Part shown: positions 16,673 through 24,734 of the stretch, in pieces | Numbering within the stretch: the stretch's first letter is position 1 | Layout of the letters: the number at the start of each line of letters is the position of its first letter | Assembly: GCF_030403505.1 (NCBI RefSeq) | Contig: NZ_JAUEMJ010000001.1 | Span: forward strand, 952,606 to 1,016,605 | Source of the DNA: Glycomyces tritici | Lineage (GTDB): Bacteria > Actinomycetota > Actinomycetes > Mycobacteriales > Micromonosporaceae | Direction of reading: 5' to 3' | DNA length: 64,000 nt | Notes under the pieces: model-generated | What the model saw: the letters and a program-made list of their open reading frames with translations, nothing else | Databases searched by the model: none | Told to the model about the DNA's origin: nothing | Made by a program: the position numbers and the translations under genes

Positions 16673-17692
16673 TCAGTGGTGGATCGGGCCGTCCGCCCCG
16701 GTGAGGAACCCGGCTCGCGCGTCGTTCCTGACGGCGACGATCTCCGCGACGATCGACAGCGCGGTCTCATCGGCGGTGCGGCCGTTGAGGTCCAGGCCGA
16801 TCGGCGAGCGGAGGCGGGCGAGCGCCTGCTCGTCCAGTCCGGCCGCGCGGAGCCGTTCGAGCCGGTCGCGATGCGTGGCGCGGGAACCGAGCGCGCCGAC
16901 GTACCCGGCCTCGGAGACGAGGGCGAGTTCGAGGAGCGGGAGGTCGAACTTCTCATCGTGGGTGAGCACCACGACGGCCGTGGTCGCGTCGACCTCGGCT
17001 GCGGCGAAGTGGCGGTGCGGCCAGTCCACGACGATCGCATCGGCATCAGGGAAGCGGATCTCGGTGGCGAACACGGGCCGCGCGTCGCACACCGTGACCT
17101 TGAACCCGACGCTTCTGGCGATCCGCACGATCGGCGCGGCGAAATCCACGGCGCCGTACACGTAGAGGTCCGGCGGCGGCGAGTAGTCCTCGACGGCGAA
17201 CCGGCCGACCCGGCCCGAGACCGCCGGCAGGTCGATCGCGCCGAGTTCGAGACGGCCCGCGAACCCGTTGGCGCTGATGGCCACCGCCGCGCCCAGATCC
17301 GGGCCCTCGACGACGCGCACCAGCGAGGCGGACTCGCCCGCGAGCACCGCGTCGAGGGTCGCGTTGATGGCCGGGTCGTCCGGTTCGACCCGCACGACCA
17401 GCACGTCCATCGTGCCGTCGCACGTGATGCCGAGGAAGAACCGCTCCTCCTCGGTCGCACCGTAGGTGTCGACCGCGGCGGTACCCGTCTCGAGGACCTC
17501 CTGGCAGCGGCCGTACACAGCGGCTTCGACGCATCCGCCCGAGACGCCGCCCACGGCCGTGCCGTCCCCGTCGACGGCGAGCGCCGTGCCGAGCGGGCGC
17601 GGCGAGGCTCCCACGATGTCGACCACCGATGCCAGCGCGAACGGTTTGCCTTCGTCCATCCAGGCGCGGAGTGTCGCGGCGATGTCCCTCAT
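16673..17692 (-). CDS. xdhC: XdhC/CoxI-family molybdenum cofactor insertion factor
   Basis: The 339-residue protein belongs to the XdhC/CoxI family that matures and inserts sulfurated molybdenum cofactor into xanthine dehydrogenase. Evidence: N-terminal LASVVDIVGASPRPLGTALAV with VGGVSGGCVE (residues ~18-55), then a Rossmann-like C-terminal half with LYVYGAVDFAAPIVRIA, VVVLTHDEKFD, YVGALGSRATHRDR and SPIGLDLNGRTADETALSI. ATG 17692 overlaps the stop of the large xanthine dehydrogenase subunit as ATGA. It is followed by the heptamer repeat rather than another overlap. Confidence 0.93.
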   Translation of the reverse strand: MRDIAATLRAWMDEGKPFALASVVDIVGASPRPLGTALAVDGDGTAVGGVSGGCVEAAVYGRCQEVLETGTAAVDTYGATEEERFFLGITCDGTMDVLVVRVEPDDPAINATLDAVLAGESASLVRVVEGPDLGAAVAISANGFAGRLELGAIDLPAVSGRVGRFAVEDYSPPPDLYVYGAVDFAAPIVRIARSVGFKVTVCDARPVFATEIRFPDADAIVVDWPHRHFAAAEVDATTAVVVLTHDEKFDLPLLELALVSEAGYVGALGSRATHRDRLERLRAAGLDEQALARLRSPIGLDLNGRTADETALSIVAEIVAVRNDARAGFLTGADGPIHH

Positions 17693-20034
17693 GGCTGCCT
17701 CCCGAAGTGGGCGGTCAGGTGTTCGGGCCTGACCGGGATCTGTGTGAGTGCGAGGCCCGTGGCGTCGCGGATGGCGGCGACGATCGCGGGTGTGGACGAG
17801 AGCGTGGGCGGTTCGCCCGCGCCCCGGAGTCCGTAGGGCGCTTCGGGGTCGGCGTTCTCGACGATGCGCAGGCGCATCGGCGGCATGTCGAGGATGGTGG
17901 GGATGAGGTAGTCCGTGAAGGAGGCGTTCTTGACGCGCCCTTGGACGGTGATCATCTCTTCCATGACGGCGAGGCCGAGGCCCTGCGCGGAGCCGCCTTG
18001 GATCTGGCCTTCGAGGGCGACCGGGTTCATGATCTTCCCGACATCCTGGACGCAGGTCAGGTCCACGACTTTGACGAGTCCGAGTTCCACGTCGACGTCC
18101 ACGGTGGCGCGGTGGACGGCGAGGGCGAGTTGGACGTGCGATTCGCCTTGGCCGGTGACGGGGTCCATGGGTTTGGTGGCGCGGTGGCGGAACTCCCGGG
18201 TGGCTTCGACGGGTCCGTCGGCGAGATCGTGGTCGTGCAGCAGTTCGCGGACGGCTTCGCAGGCGGCTTTGACGGCGCCGCCGGTCATGTACGACTGGCG
18301 TGAGGCGGAGGAGGATCCGGCGGAGCCGGCCTTCGTGTCGTTGGGGAGCAGTTCGACGCGGTCGACGCCCAGCTCGGTGCGGACGATCTGCGCCTGGAGG
18401 CTCCAGTGCCCTTGGCCCACTTCGGCGGCGGCGGTGTGGACGAACGCCACGGTCTGCCCGTCGACGAGTTCGAGGCGGACGCTGGCGGTCGAGTAGTCGT
18501 CGAAGCCTTCGGAGTAGCAGATGTTCTTGAGTCCGACGCCGTAGCCGACGCCGCGGCGCACGCCTTCGCCGTGCGTGGTGTTGCCGGTGCCTCCGGGCAG
18601 TTCGACGATGTCGCGGCCGGTGGGTACGGCGGGGACCGGGATGTCCTTGAACCGGCCGAGCATGTCCGCGAGCGGTGAGAAGGGCCTGCCGCCGTCGGCT
18701 CGGGACGGGTCGTAGGCGTCGACGATCTGGCCGGTGATGAGTTTGGAGCCCTGGGCGACCGCGTTGCGGCGCCGGAACTCGAGGGGTTCGAGGCCGAGCG
18801 CTTCGGCGAGGGCGTCCATTTGGGATTCGTAGGCGAAGCAGGTCTGGACGCCGCCGAAGCCGCGCATCGCGCCGCACGGCGGGTTGTTGGTGCGTGCGCC
18901 CCACACGTCGATGCTCACGTGTTCGACTTCGTAGGGGCCCACGGCGAGTGAGGCGGCGTTGCCGACGACGGCCTCGGTCGTGGAGGCGTACGCGCCGCCG
19001 TCGAGCACGATGCGGGCCTTCACGTACAGGAGTCTCCCGTCGGCGTCGGCGGCGTGCTCGTAGCGCATCCGCGCCGGGTGGCGGTGCACGTGGCCCCAGA
19101 AGGACTCGGCCCGGTCGTACATCATCTTCACGGGGCGGCCGGTGGCGAGGGCGAGCATCGCCATGTGGACCTGCACGGAGAGGTCTTCGCGGGCGCCGAA
19201 CGCGCCGCCGATGCCGGCGATCGCCATGTGGATGCGGTCCGGTTCCAGGCCGAGGCAGGGCGCGATCTGCTCGAGGTCGGAGTGGACCCATTGGGTCGCC
19301 ACATAGAGTTCGACGCCGCCGTCGCCGGTGGGGACGGCCGCGCCGGACTCGGGGCCGAGCGGTGCCTGGTCCTGCATGCCGACCACGTAATCGCGGGTGA
19401 CCACGGCGGCCGGGGTCTGCGCGTCCGGGTCGCCGAGGCGCACGGGCTGGTATCGGAAGTAGCTGCCGGCTTCGACGGCTTCCTCAGGGTCGCAGGCGGG
19501 TTCGAGCGGTTCGTAGTCGACGGTGATCGCTTCGGCGGCGCGGCGGGCGAGGTCGAGGGTCTCGGCGGCGATGATCGCGACGGGTTCGCCCTCGTAGTTG
19601 ACCTGGTCGAGGGCGAGCACGGGCTGGTCGGCCTCGATGAGTCCGTAGTGGAGCTTCCCGGGGACGTCGGCGGCGGTGAGGACGGCGGCGACGCCGGGCA
19701 TCGCCAGCGCGGCGGTCGTGTCGATCGCGCTGAGGCGGGCGCGGGGGTGGGGGCTGCGGAGGGTGTGGCCCCACAGCATCCCGGGGAAGTCCAGGTCGGA
19801 GGCGTAGTCGAAGGTGCCGTTGACCTTTGCTTCGGCGTCGGGGCGGGTGGGGCTGGATCCGACGCCGCCGGGGAGGCGGGGTGTTGGGGTTCCGACCCCG
19901 CCGGCTGCCCTTGTCGGCGGGGTCGGAAGCTCGGTGGCGGCGGTGGCGGTCGAAGCGGGCACCGGTCCGGCGGGCGCGGGCGCGGAAGACGTGTTCGCGG
20001 TGCGGCCGGTCGGCTCGTGCAATGCGTCAGGCAT
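17689..20034 (-). CDS. Xanthine dehydrogenase, molybdenum-binding subunit
   Basis: This 781-residue subunit carries the molybdopterin site that oxidises hypoxanthine and xanthine to urate. Family landmarks are RPDAEAKVNGTFDYASDL at the start of the conserved part, GIGGAFGARED, NNPPCGAMRGFGGVQ, GYGVGLKNICYSEG, TAAAEVGQGHWS and the C-terminal GLRGAGEPPTL with the catalytic Glu. The first ~50 residues are a Pro/Ala/Gly-rich extension, not typical of the family, whose DNA holds a 14-bp inverted repeat. ATG 20034 overlaps the upstream deaminase gene by 8 bp. The partner FAD and 2Fe-2S subunits are encoded upstream in the same operon. Confidence 0.95.
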   Translation of the reverse strand: MPDALHEPTGRTANTSSAPAPAGPVPASTATAATELPTPPTRAAGGVGTPTPRLPGGVGSSPTRPDAEAKVNGTFDYASDLDFPGMLWGHTLRSPHPRARLSAIDTTAALAMPGVAAVLTAADVPGKLHYGLIEADQPVLALDQVNYEGEPVAIIAAETLDLARRAAEAITVDYEPLEPACDPEEAVEAGSYFRYQPVRLGDPDAQTPAAVVTRDYVVGMQDQAPLGPESGAAVPTGDGGVELYVATQWVHSDLEQIAPCLGLEPDRIHMAIAGIGGAFGAREDLSVQVHMAMLALATGRPVKMMYDRAESFWGHVHRHPARMRYEHAADADGRLLYVKARIVLDGGAYASTTEAVVGNAASLAVGPYEVEHVSIDVWGARTNNPPCGAMRGFGGVQTCFAYESQMDALAEALGLEPLEFRRRNAVAQGSKLITGQIVDAYDPSRADGGRPFSPLADMLGRFKDIPVPAVPTGRDIVELPGGTGNTTHGEGVRRGVGYGVGLKNICYSEGFDDYSTASVRLELVDGQTVAFVHTAAAEVGQGHWSLQAQIVRTELGVDRVELLPNDTKAGSAGSSSASRQSYMTGGAVKAACEAVRELLHDHDLADGPVEATREFRHRATKPMDPVTGQGESHVQLALAVHRATVDVDVELGLVKVVDLTCVQDVGKIMNPVALEGQIQGGSAQGLGLAVMEEMITVQGRVKNASFTDYLIPTILDMPPMRLRIVENADPEAPYGLRGAGEPPTLSSTPAIVAAIRDATGLALTQIPVRPEHLTAHFGRQP

Positions 20035-21388
20035 CGCGGGCCTCCCTGAGGTTCGCGCTGGCGGTGGCGAGGTCGCGGGCGAGGGTCGCGGTGTCGGCGG
20101 TGCGCAGTTCGCCGTGGGCGACGATCGGGTTCCCGGCGACGGTGAGGAGCCGCAGGGGTGCGGGCGGTCCGAGTACCAGGGCCGCGATGGGATCGGCGAT
20201 GCCGGCGTGGCCGAGGCCGGTGAGGTCCCACAGGGCGATGTCGGCCTGCTTGCCGTTCTCGAGTGAGCCGATCTCGGTGTCGCGGCCGAGGACGCGGGCG
20301 CCGCCGATCGTGCCGAGGCGCAGTGCGGTGCGGGCGTCCATCGCATGTGGGCCTTTGCGTTGCCTGGCGGTGTAGAGGGCTTGGCGCAGTTCCTCGCCGA
20401 GGTGCCCGGCCTCCTGGCTGGCGGCGCCGTCGACGCCGAGGCCGACGGGGATGCCCGCGTCGAGCATGGCGGGGACGTCGGCGAGGCCGGTGCCCAGGCG
20501 GGCGTTGGAGGACGGGCAGTGGGCGACGCCGGTGCCGGCCGCGCCGAGGCGGCGTTGGGCGTTCGCGTCGAGGTGGACGGCGTGGGCGAGCCAGGTGTCG
20601 GCGTCGATCCAGCCGACTTTGTCCATGTACTCGACCGGGTCGCAGCCGTGGACGTTCTGGCAGAACTCGGCTTCGTCGAGGGTCTCGCACAGGTGGGTGT
20701 GGAGGCGGACGCGCTTGTCGCGGGCGAGGGCGGCGGATTCGCGGAGCAGTTCGGTGGAGACGGAGAACGGGGAGCAGGGGGCGACGGCGATGCGCAGCAT
20801 CGAGCCGGGGGCGGGGTCGTGGTGGCGGTCGATCGCGTCGGCGGTGGCGGCGAGGGCGGCGTCGATGTCCTCGACGAGGTGGTCGGGTGGGAGGCCGCCG
20901 TCGCTCACGCCGCGGTCCATGGAGCCGCGGGCGAGGTGGAGGCGGACGCCGATCTGGGAGGCGGCGGCGATCTGGACCTCGATGAGGTCGGTGGCGTGCC
21001 CTTTCGGGTAGACGTAGTGGTGGTCGGCGGCGGTGGTGCAGCCGGAGAGGGCGAGCCAGGCGAGGCCGGCGGTGTTGGAGGCGGCGACGTGCGCGGGGCC
21101 GATGCGGGCCCAGACCGGGTAGAGGTCGACGAGCCATTCGAAGAGGCTGTGGTCGGTCGCGTATCCCCTGGTGGCCCACTGGTAGAGGTGGTGGTGGGTG
21201 TTCACCAGGCCCGGGGTGGCGAGGCAGCCGGTGCCGTCGATGTATTGCGCGTCTTCGAGGCGCGGGGCGGGGCCTTCGCCGATGGCGGTGATGACGCCGT
21301 GCTCGGCGACGATGTGGCCGCGCCGGTGCTCGGTCCCGGCCGGGTCCACCACCGCGATCGCGGCGTTCTCGATCACCAGCGCGGTCAT
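20027..21388 (-). CDS. 8-oxoguanine deaminase
   Basis: The 453-residue metal-dependent amidohydrolase has the HxH pair in VNTHHHLYQWATRG, His in RLHTHLCETLDEAEFC, His in VAHCPSSNARLGTG and Asp in LGVDGAAS. The HHHLYQW / CPSSNARL signature fits 8-oxoguanine deaminase, which yields urate from 8-oxoguanine; guanine deaminase is the main alternative. Its place inside the xanthine dehydrogenase gene set, feeding urate to uricase, supports the call. ATG 21388 overlaps the iron-sulfur subunit's stop. Confidence 0.88.
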   Translation of the reverse strand: MTALVIENAAIAVVDPAGTEHRRGHIVAEHGVITAIGEGPAPRLEDAQYIDGTGCLATPGLVNTHHHLYQWATRGYATDHSLFEWLVDLYPVWARIGPAHVAASNTAGLAWLALSGCTTAADHHYVYPKGHATDLIEVQIAAASQIGVRLHLARGSMDRGVSDGGLPPDHLVEDIDAALAATADAIDRHHDPAPGSMLRIAVAPCSPFSVSTELLRESAALARDKRVRLHTHLCETLDEAEFCQNVHGCDPVEYMDKVGWIDADTWLAHAVHLDANAQRRLGAAGTGVAHCPSSNARLGTGLADVPAMLDAGIPVGLGVDGAASQEAGHLGEELRQALYTARQRKGPHAMDARTALRLGTIGGARVLGRDTEIGSLENGKQADIALWDLTGLGHAGIADPIAALVLGPPAPLRLLTVAGNPIVAHGELRTADTATLARDLATASANLREARDA

Positions 21389-21924
21389 GGCGCGGCCTCC
21401 GTCGCATCGCTTGCGGCGCTTGGGACTACCGGGGTCGTGATCCAGTGGCGGCGGGAGGGGGCGGGTGTCCCGTCGCTCATCGCCTCGGCGGCCGCGTGCA
21501 CGGCGTCGATGATCTTCTCGTACCCGGTGCACCGGCACAGGTTGCCGGCCAGCGCTTCGCGGATCTGCACGTCGTTCGGGTCGCCGTCGCGGGCGAGGAG
21601 GTCGGCCACCGAGACGAGGAGCCCGGGGGTGCAGAACCCGCATTGCACGGCGCCGCACGCGATGAACGCGTCGCGCACCGGCCGGGGCACCGCCCCTACC
21701 ACCGTCTTCACTTCGCGCCCTTCGCATTGCGCGGTCGCGACGAGGCAGGCGCAGACCGGGTCGCCGTCCAGGAGCACCGTGCAGGACCCGCATTCGCCCT
21801 GCTCGCAGGCGTTCTTGGTGCCGTAGCGGCCGAGGCGGTCCCGCAGGGTGGCGAGCAGGCTCTCCCCCGGCCGGTCGATCTCGGCGACCGCGGCCTCGCC
21901 GTCGACGCGCATCTGGACTCTCAT
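21385..21924 (-). CDS. Xanthine dehydrogenase, 2Fe-2S subunit
   Basis: The 179-residue protein passes electrons from the molybdenum site to FAD. It has a plant-ferredoxin-type cluster motif (CEQGECGSCTVLLDG) and the second, helical cluster motif (CGFCTPG plus CRCTGY), as in all such small subunits. ATG 21924 overlaps the FAD subunit stop as ATGA. A ~25-residue C-terminal tail after EAMSDG is not conserved. Confidence 0.95.
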   Translation of the reverse strand: MRVQMRVDGEAAVAEIDRPGESLLATLRDRLGRYGTKNACEQGECGSCTVLLDGDPVCACLVATAQCEGREVKTVVGAVPRPVRDAFIACGAVQCGFCTPGLLVSVADLLARDGDPNDVQIREALAGNLCRCTGYEKIIDAVHAAAEAMSDGTPAPSRRHWITTPVVPSAASDATEAAP

Positions 21925-22826
21925 CGGGTGCTCTCCGTTCCGTGGGCGGCGGTCCAGACCCGCCGCAGGGCCCGTGAGGCGCACACCGCCAGTGCGTGGC
22001 GCCGGTACGCGGCGGTGCCGCGCACGTCGTCGATGGGTCGCGCGGCGGCGGCGACGCGGCGGCCGAACTCCTCCGCGAGGGCGTCGTTGAACAGGTCCGG
22101 CCGGTTCCAGGGCAGTTCGATCAGGTTCGCGTCGGGCGCGGTGAGGGGTGTGGGTCCGGCGGAGCCGATGCCGGTGCCGAGGCGGCGCGCGTCCAGGTCG
22201 AGGGCGACCGCGAGGGAGCAGACGGCGATGACCATCGCGTTGCGCGTGCCCACTTTCAGGAACTGCTGCGGCCCGGTCGCCTTCGGCACGGTGATGGCGG
22301 TGATGAGTTCGCCGGGGGCGAGGACGCTGCGTTTGGGGCCGGTGAAGAAGGCTGCGACCGGGACGGTCCGGGTGCCGCCGACCGAGGCGATCTCGATGGC
22401 CGCGCCGGTCGCCAGGAGCGGCGGGTGGCCGTCGCCGGCCGGGGAGGCGGTGGCGAGGTTGCCGCCGAGGGTGCCGCGGTTGCGGATCTGTGGGGAGCCG
22501 ACGGTGCGGGCGGCGGCGGCGAGGCCGGGCAGGACCGTGGCGAGTTCGGCGCAGATCTTCGCGTAGGGGACGCCGGAGCCGATGCGGATCGAGTCGCCTT
22601 CGTCGGACCATTCGCGCAGTTCGGGGAGGCGGGTGAGGTCGAGCATCGCGGTGGGCCGGGTGTGGCGGTAGTTGACGGCGACCATGAGGTCGGTGCCGCC
22701 CGCGACGGGCACGGCCTCGGGGTGCGCGTTGAGGAGGCGCAGGGCCTCGTCGAGGCCGGCGGGGCGGTGGAAGTCGAAGTCCGGGCGGGCGGGGGCGGCG
22801 CCCGCCGTCGTGATGGGCGCTGTCAT
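21921..22826 (-). CDS. Xanthine dehydrogenase, FAD-binding subunit
   Basis: The 301-residue FAD subunit of the molybdenum hydroxylase shows FHRPAGLDEALRLL, the VAGGTDLMV nucleotide motif (about residues 40-48), the second FAD motif IRNRGTLGGNLATASPAGD, and the C-terminal CO dehydrogenase flavoprotein domain. It delivers electrons to NAD. ATG 22826 overlaps the uricase stop by four bases. Gene order FAD, FeS, deaminase, Mo subunit is unusual only in having the deaminase in between. Confidence 0.95.
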   Translation of the reverse strand: MTAPITTAGAAPARPDFDFHRPAGLDEALRLLNAHPEAVPVAGGTDLMVAVNYRHTRPTAMLDLTRLPELREWSDEGDSIRIGSGVPYAKICAELATVLPGLAAAARTVGSPQIRNRGTLGGNLATASPAGDGHPPLLATGAAIEIASVGGTRTVPVAAFFTGPKRSVLAPGELITAITVPKATGPQQFLKVGTRNAMVIAVCSLAVALDLDARRLGTGIGSAGPTPLTAPDANLIELPWNRPDLFNDALAEEFGRRVAAAARPIDDVRGTAAYRRHALAVCASRALRRVWTAAHGTESTR

Positions 22827-23668
22827 GCCGCCTCCCTTCGGACCGTGCCTTCGATCAGCCCGTACGGCAGGTCTCCGGCCTGGAAGACCACGCCGGGGTT
22901 GTCGAGGCCGAACCGTTCGAGGTCGAAGCGGTAGTGGTGCCGGTTCGGCAGCGACAGGCGCACCTCGCCGACCTCGGGAACCGCCTTCAGTATGCGCTCG
23001 CCGACGGCGTGGAGGGTCTGTTGCAGCGAGAGCGAGTACGTGTCCGCGAACGCGGCGAGGAGCGCCCCGCGCGCCGCGTTGAACGCCTGGTCGTAGAAGG
23101 CGCCGCCGTCATCCGGTTCGGCCCGGTAGTCCCAGGTCGCGGTCACGGCGGTGGCGAGGATGCGGTCGTCGGTCTCGGGCAGGGTCGTGTACTCGTCGGC
23201 GAGGAAGCCGTTGAACTCGGAGTCGGTGGTGTTGAGCAGGAGCAGGTCCCGGACGCCGGAGGCGGTGCGGGCGCTGGTGCCGTCGTAGACGACCTCGGTG
23301 GTGCGCAGCTCGCCGCCTTCGCCGCGGGTGAAGGAGTGGTCGCCGATGCGCGTCCACGCGTGCTCCTCGATCTGGACGCGGGCGGCGGTGATCGCGGGGG
23401 TCGCGTCGACGAAGTGGCGGGCGAGCCGCTCGGCGAAGGCCTCGATGGGGCCGATGCCGTCCCGGGCGAACGCGTACACGGTGTTCTTCTGCGTGTCGGT
23501 GGGCAGGACGCCGGTGTTGTCGCCGGTGTAGTGCGTGGCGTCGAGGTCGCCCGAGAGCGCGGTGTGCACCGTGAGGTCGCGCAGGCCGTGGCGGGCGGTG
23601 TCGCGGGCGACGCGGACCAGGCGTATCCCGGATTTCCCGTAGTTGTTGGGGCCCATGGCGTACGGCAT
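22823..23668 (-). CDS. pucL: Urate oxidase (uricase)
   Basis: The 281-residue cofactor-free oxidase turns urate to 5-hydroxyisourate. Landmarks: NNYGKSGIRLVRV with the catalytic Lys, the GDNTGVLPTDTQKNTVYAFAR segment with the catalytic Thr, LLNTTDSEFNGFLADEYTTLPE and the C-terminal LPNRHHYRFDLERFGLDNPG. Length fits a bacterial single-domain uricase without a fused OHCU decarboxylase, which is encoded separately upstream. ATG 23668 follows a strong GGGGGAG site; ATG 23656 is an alternative. Confidence 0.97.
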   Translation of the reverse strand: MPYAMGPNNYGKSGIRLVRVARDTARHGLRDLTVHTALSGDLDATHYTGDNTGVLPTDTQKNTVYAFARDGIGPIEAFAERLARHFVDATPAITAARVQIEEHAWTRIGDHSFTRGEGGELRTTEVVYDGTSARTASGVRDLLLLNTTDSEFNGFLADEYTTLPETDDRILATAVTATWDYRAEPDDGGAFYDQAFNAARGALLAAFADTYSLSLQQTLHAVGERILKAVPEVGEVRLSLPNRHHYRFDLERFGLDNPGVVFQAGDLPYGLIEGTVRREAA

Positions 23669-23670
23669 GG

Positions 23671-24000
23671 CTAGCTCCCCCTGTACGTGGAGTAGGCGAA
23701 GGGGCTGAGCAGGAGCGGCACATGGCTGTGGCCCGCGGCGGCGGTGAACGCGATCTCGACCTCCGGGTAGAACGTGGGGACGTCCCGGAGTGCGAACCAG
23801 GCGCCGGTCTCGAAGCGGAGCTTGTGCGGGCCAGGCGCGGTGCGCCAGCCCGCGACGCGGCCGTCCTCGTCGGTGGGGGCCGAGGCGAGCGCGGTGTACC
23901 CGTCGCGGTCCAGCCTGAGGAGGGTGATGAGGAGGCCGGCGGCGGGCCGGCCCGCGACGGCGTCGAGGACGTGGGAGGTCACGGTGCACGGTTCGTTCAC
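23671..24000 (-). CDS. pucM: 5-hydroxyisourate hydrolase (transthyretin-like)
   Basis: The 109-residue enzyme hydrolyses 5-hydroxyisourate to OHCU. It begins with TVTSHVLDAVAGRPAAGL, contains the conserved Arg and His positions (RFETGAWFAL, HSHVPLLLSPFAYSTYRGS) and ends in the diagnostic YRGS. The start is GTG 24000, which overlaps the uraD stop in GTGA. It lies 2 bp before uricase, so the three urate steps are co-translated. Confidence 0.95.
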   Translation of the reverse strand: MNEPCTVTSHVLDAVAGRPAAGLLITLLRLDRDGYTALASAPTDEDGRVAGWRTAPGPHKLRFETGAWFALRDVPTFYPEVEIAFTAAAGHSHVPLLLSPFAYSTYRGS

Positions 24001-24491
24001 GGCCGCACCGCCTTCTCGAGCCGCAGCGCCACGATCTTGCGCAGTTCGGCGACCGCTTCGCGGTGCTCGGTCGCGTCGTCGTTGCCCAGGCGGCGCTGGG
24101 CTTCGGCGAGGATCTCCTCGCCGGTGAGGCCGGTGGCGCAGATGAGGAAGACCCGCCCGAAGCGGCGCTCGTAGGCGGCGTTCACCGCGGTGAGCTCGTC
24201 CCGGACCGCTTCGCCCGCGGCCAGCGCGCGGGACTGCTCGCCCCGCGACCACTGGTCCTGCCCGGCGGGTTTCGGTTTCCCGATGGGGGCGTGCGCGGCG
24301 TGGGCGACGGCGAGTTCGGTTTCCGGGAGCTCGTCGAAGCCGGCCAGTGCGGCGGCCCGCAGTGCGGCCACGGTCCCGTACGGGCGGCCCGAGACGAGCT
24401 TCTCGGCCCAGGCCCGGGAGGCGCAGCAGGCCGTGAGCACCTCCACCGCGTCCTCGGCGTCAGCGGTGTCGAACGCTTCGAGAGTCCACAT
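23997..24491 (-). CDS. uraD: OHCU decarboxylase
   Basis: The 164-residue UraD decarboxylates 2-oxo-4-hydroxy-4-carboxy-5-ureidoimidazoline to (S)-allantoin. Seen here are CCASRAWAEKLVSGRPYG, the catalytic His region AHAAHAPIGKP, RALAAGEAVRDELTAVNAAYERRFGRVFLICATG and the C-terminal helix. ATG 24491 is set by AGGAGG 6-7 bases upstream; longer frames lack a ribosome site. It is the first gene of the purine operon, divergent from pucR. Confidence 0.94.
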   Translation of the reverse strand: MWTLEAFDTADAEDAVEVLTACCASRAWAEKLVSGRPYGTVAALRAAALAGFDELPETELAVAHAAHAPIGKPKPAGQDQWSRGEQSRALAAGEAVRDELTAVNAAYERRFGRVFLICATGLTGEEILAEAQRRLGNDDATEHREAVAELRKIVALRLEKAVRP

Positions 24492-24734
24492 CGGCGCCTC
24501 CTGGTCCATTCTCTGTAGACGGCTCGCCGCCTTCACCGTCGCACGAACTCGCCGTGTGGGATAAGTGAAGCCGAAACCCGAGGCCGGGGGCACTGTGTTC
24601 GGCTATGAAAGCTTGGTTTCCCCGCCGTTAAATGCTGGAGGATCGTCCAAAGACTCCAGCTGGGCGGCGCTATGGTGGAGTTGCCTACCGCGTCCCGACG
24701 CGCCTGTGAAGGCCGGACCCCTGGGGGCCACACC
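24492..24734. promoter_or_regulatory. Divergent uraD/pucR control region with PucR-box-like site
   Basis: At 24608-24620, AAAGCTTGGTTTC matches the TTGGTT core of the B. subtilis PucR box (WWWCNTTGGTTAA), with mismatches at the C and the last two bases. The stretch 24590-24640 is clearly richer in A/T than its surroundings. TATGGT near 24671 could be the pucR -10 box. No gene is seen. Confidence 0.5.

Noticed and set aside
16456..17165. ORFs encoding WPVAGGR repeats
   Set aside because: They come from the GGTGGCC heptamer, which is open in all three frames, and run antisense into xdhC.
16673..19291. 872-codon minus-strand ORF running from mid xanthine dehydrogenase to the XdhC stop
   Set aside because: Only the XdhC part (from 17692) is real; upstream it is an out-of-frame reading of the large subunit with Arg-rich nonsense.
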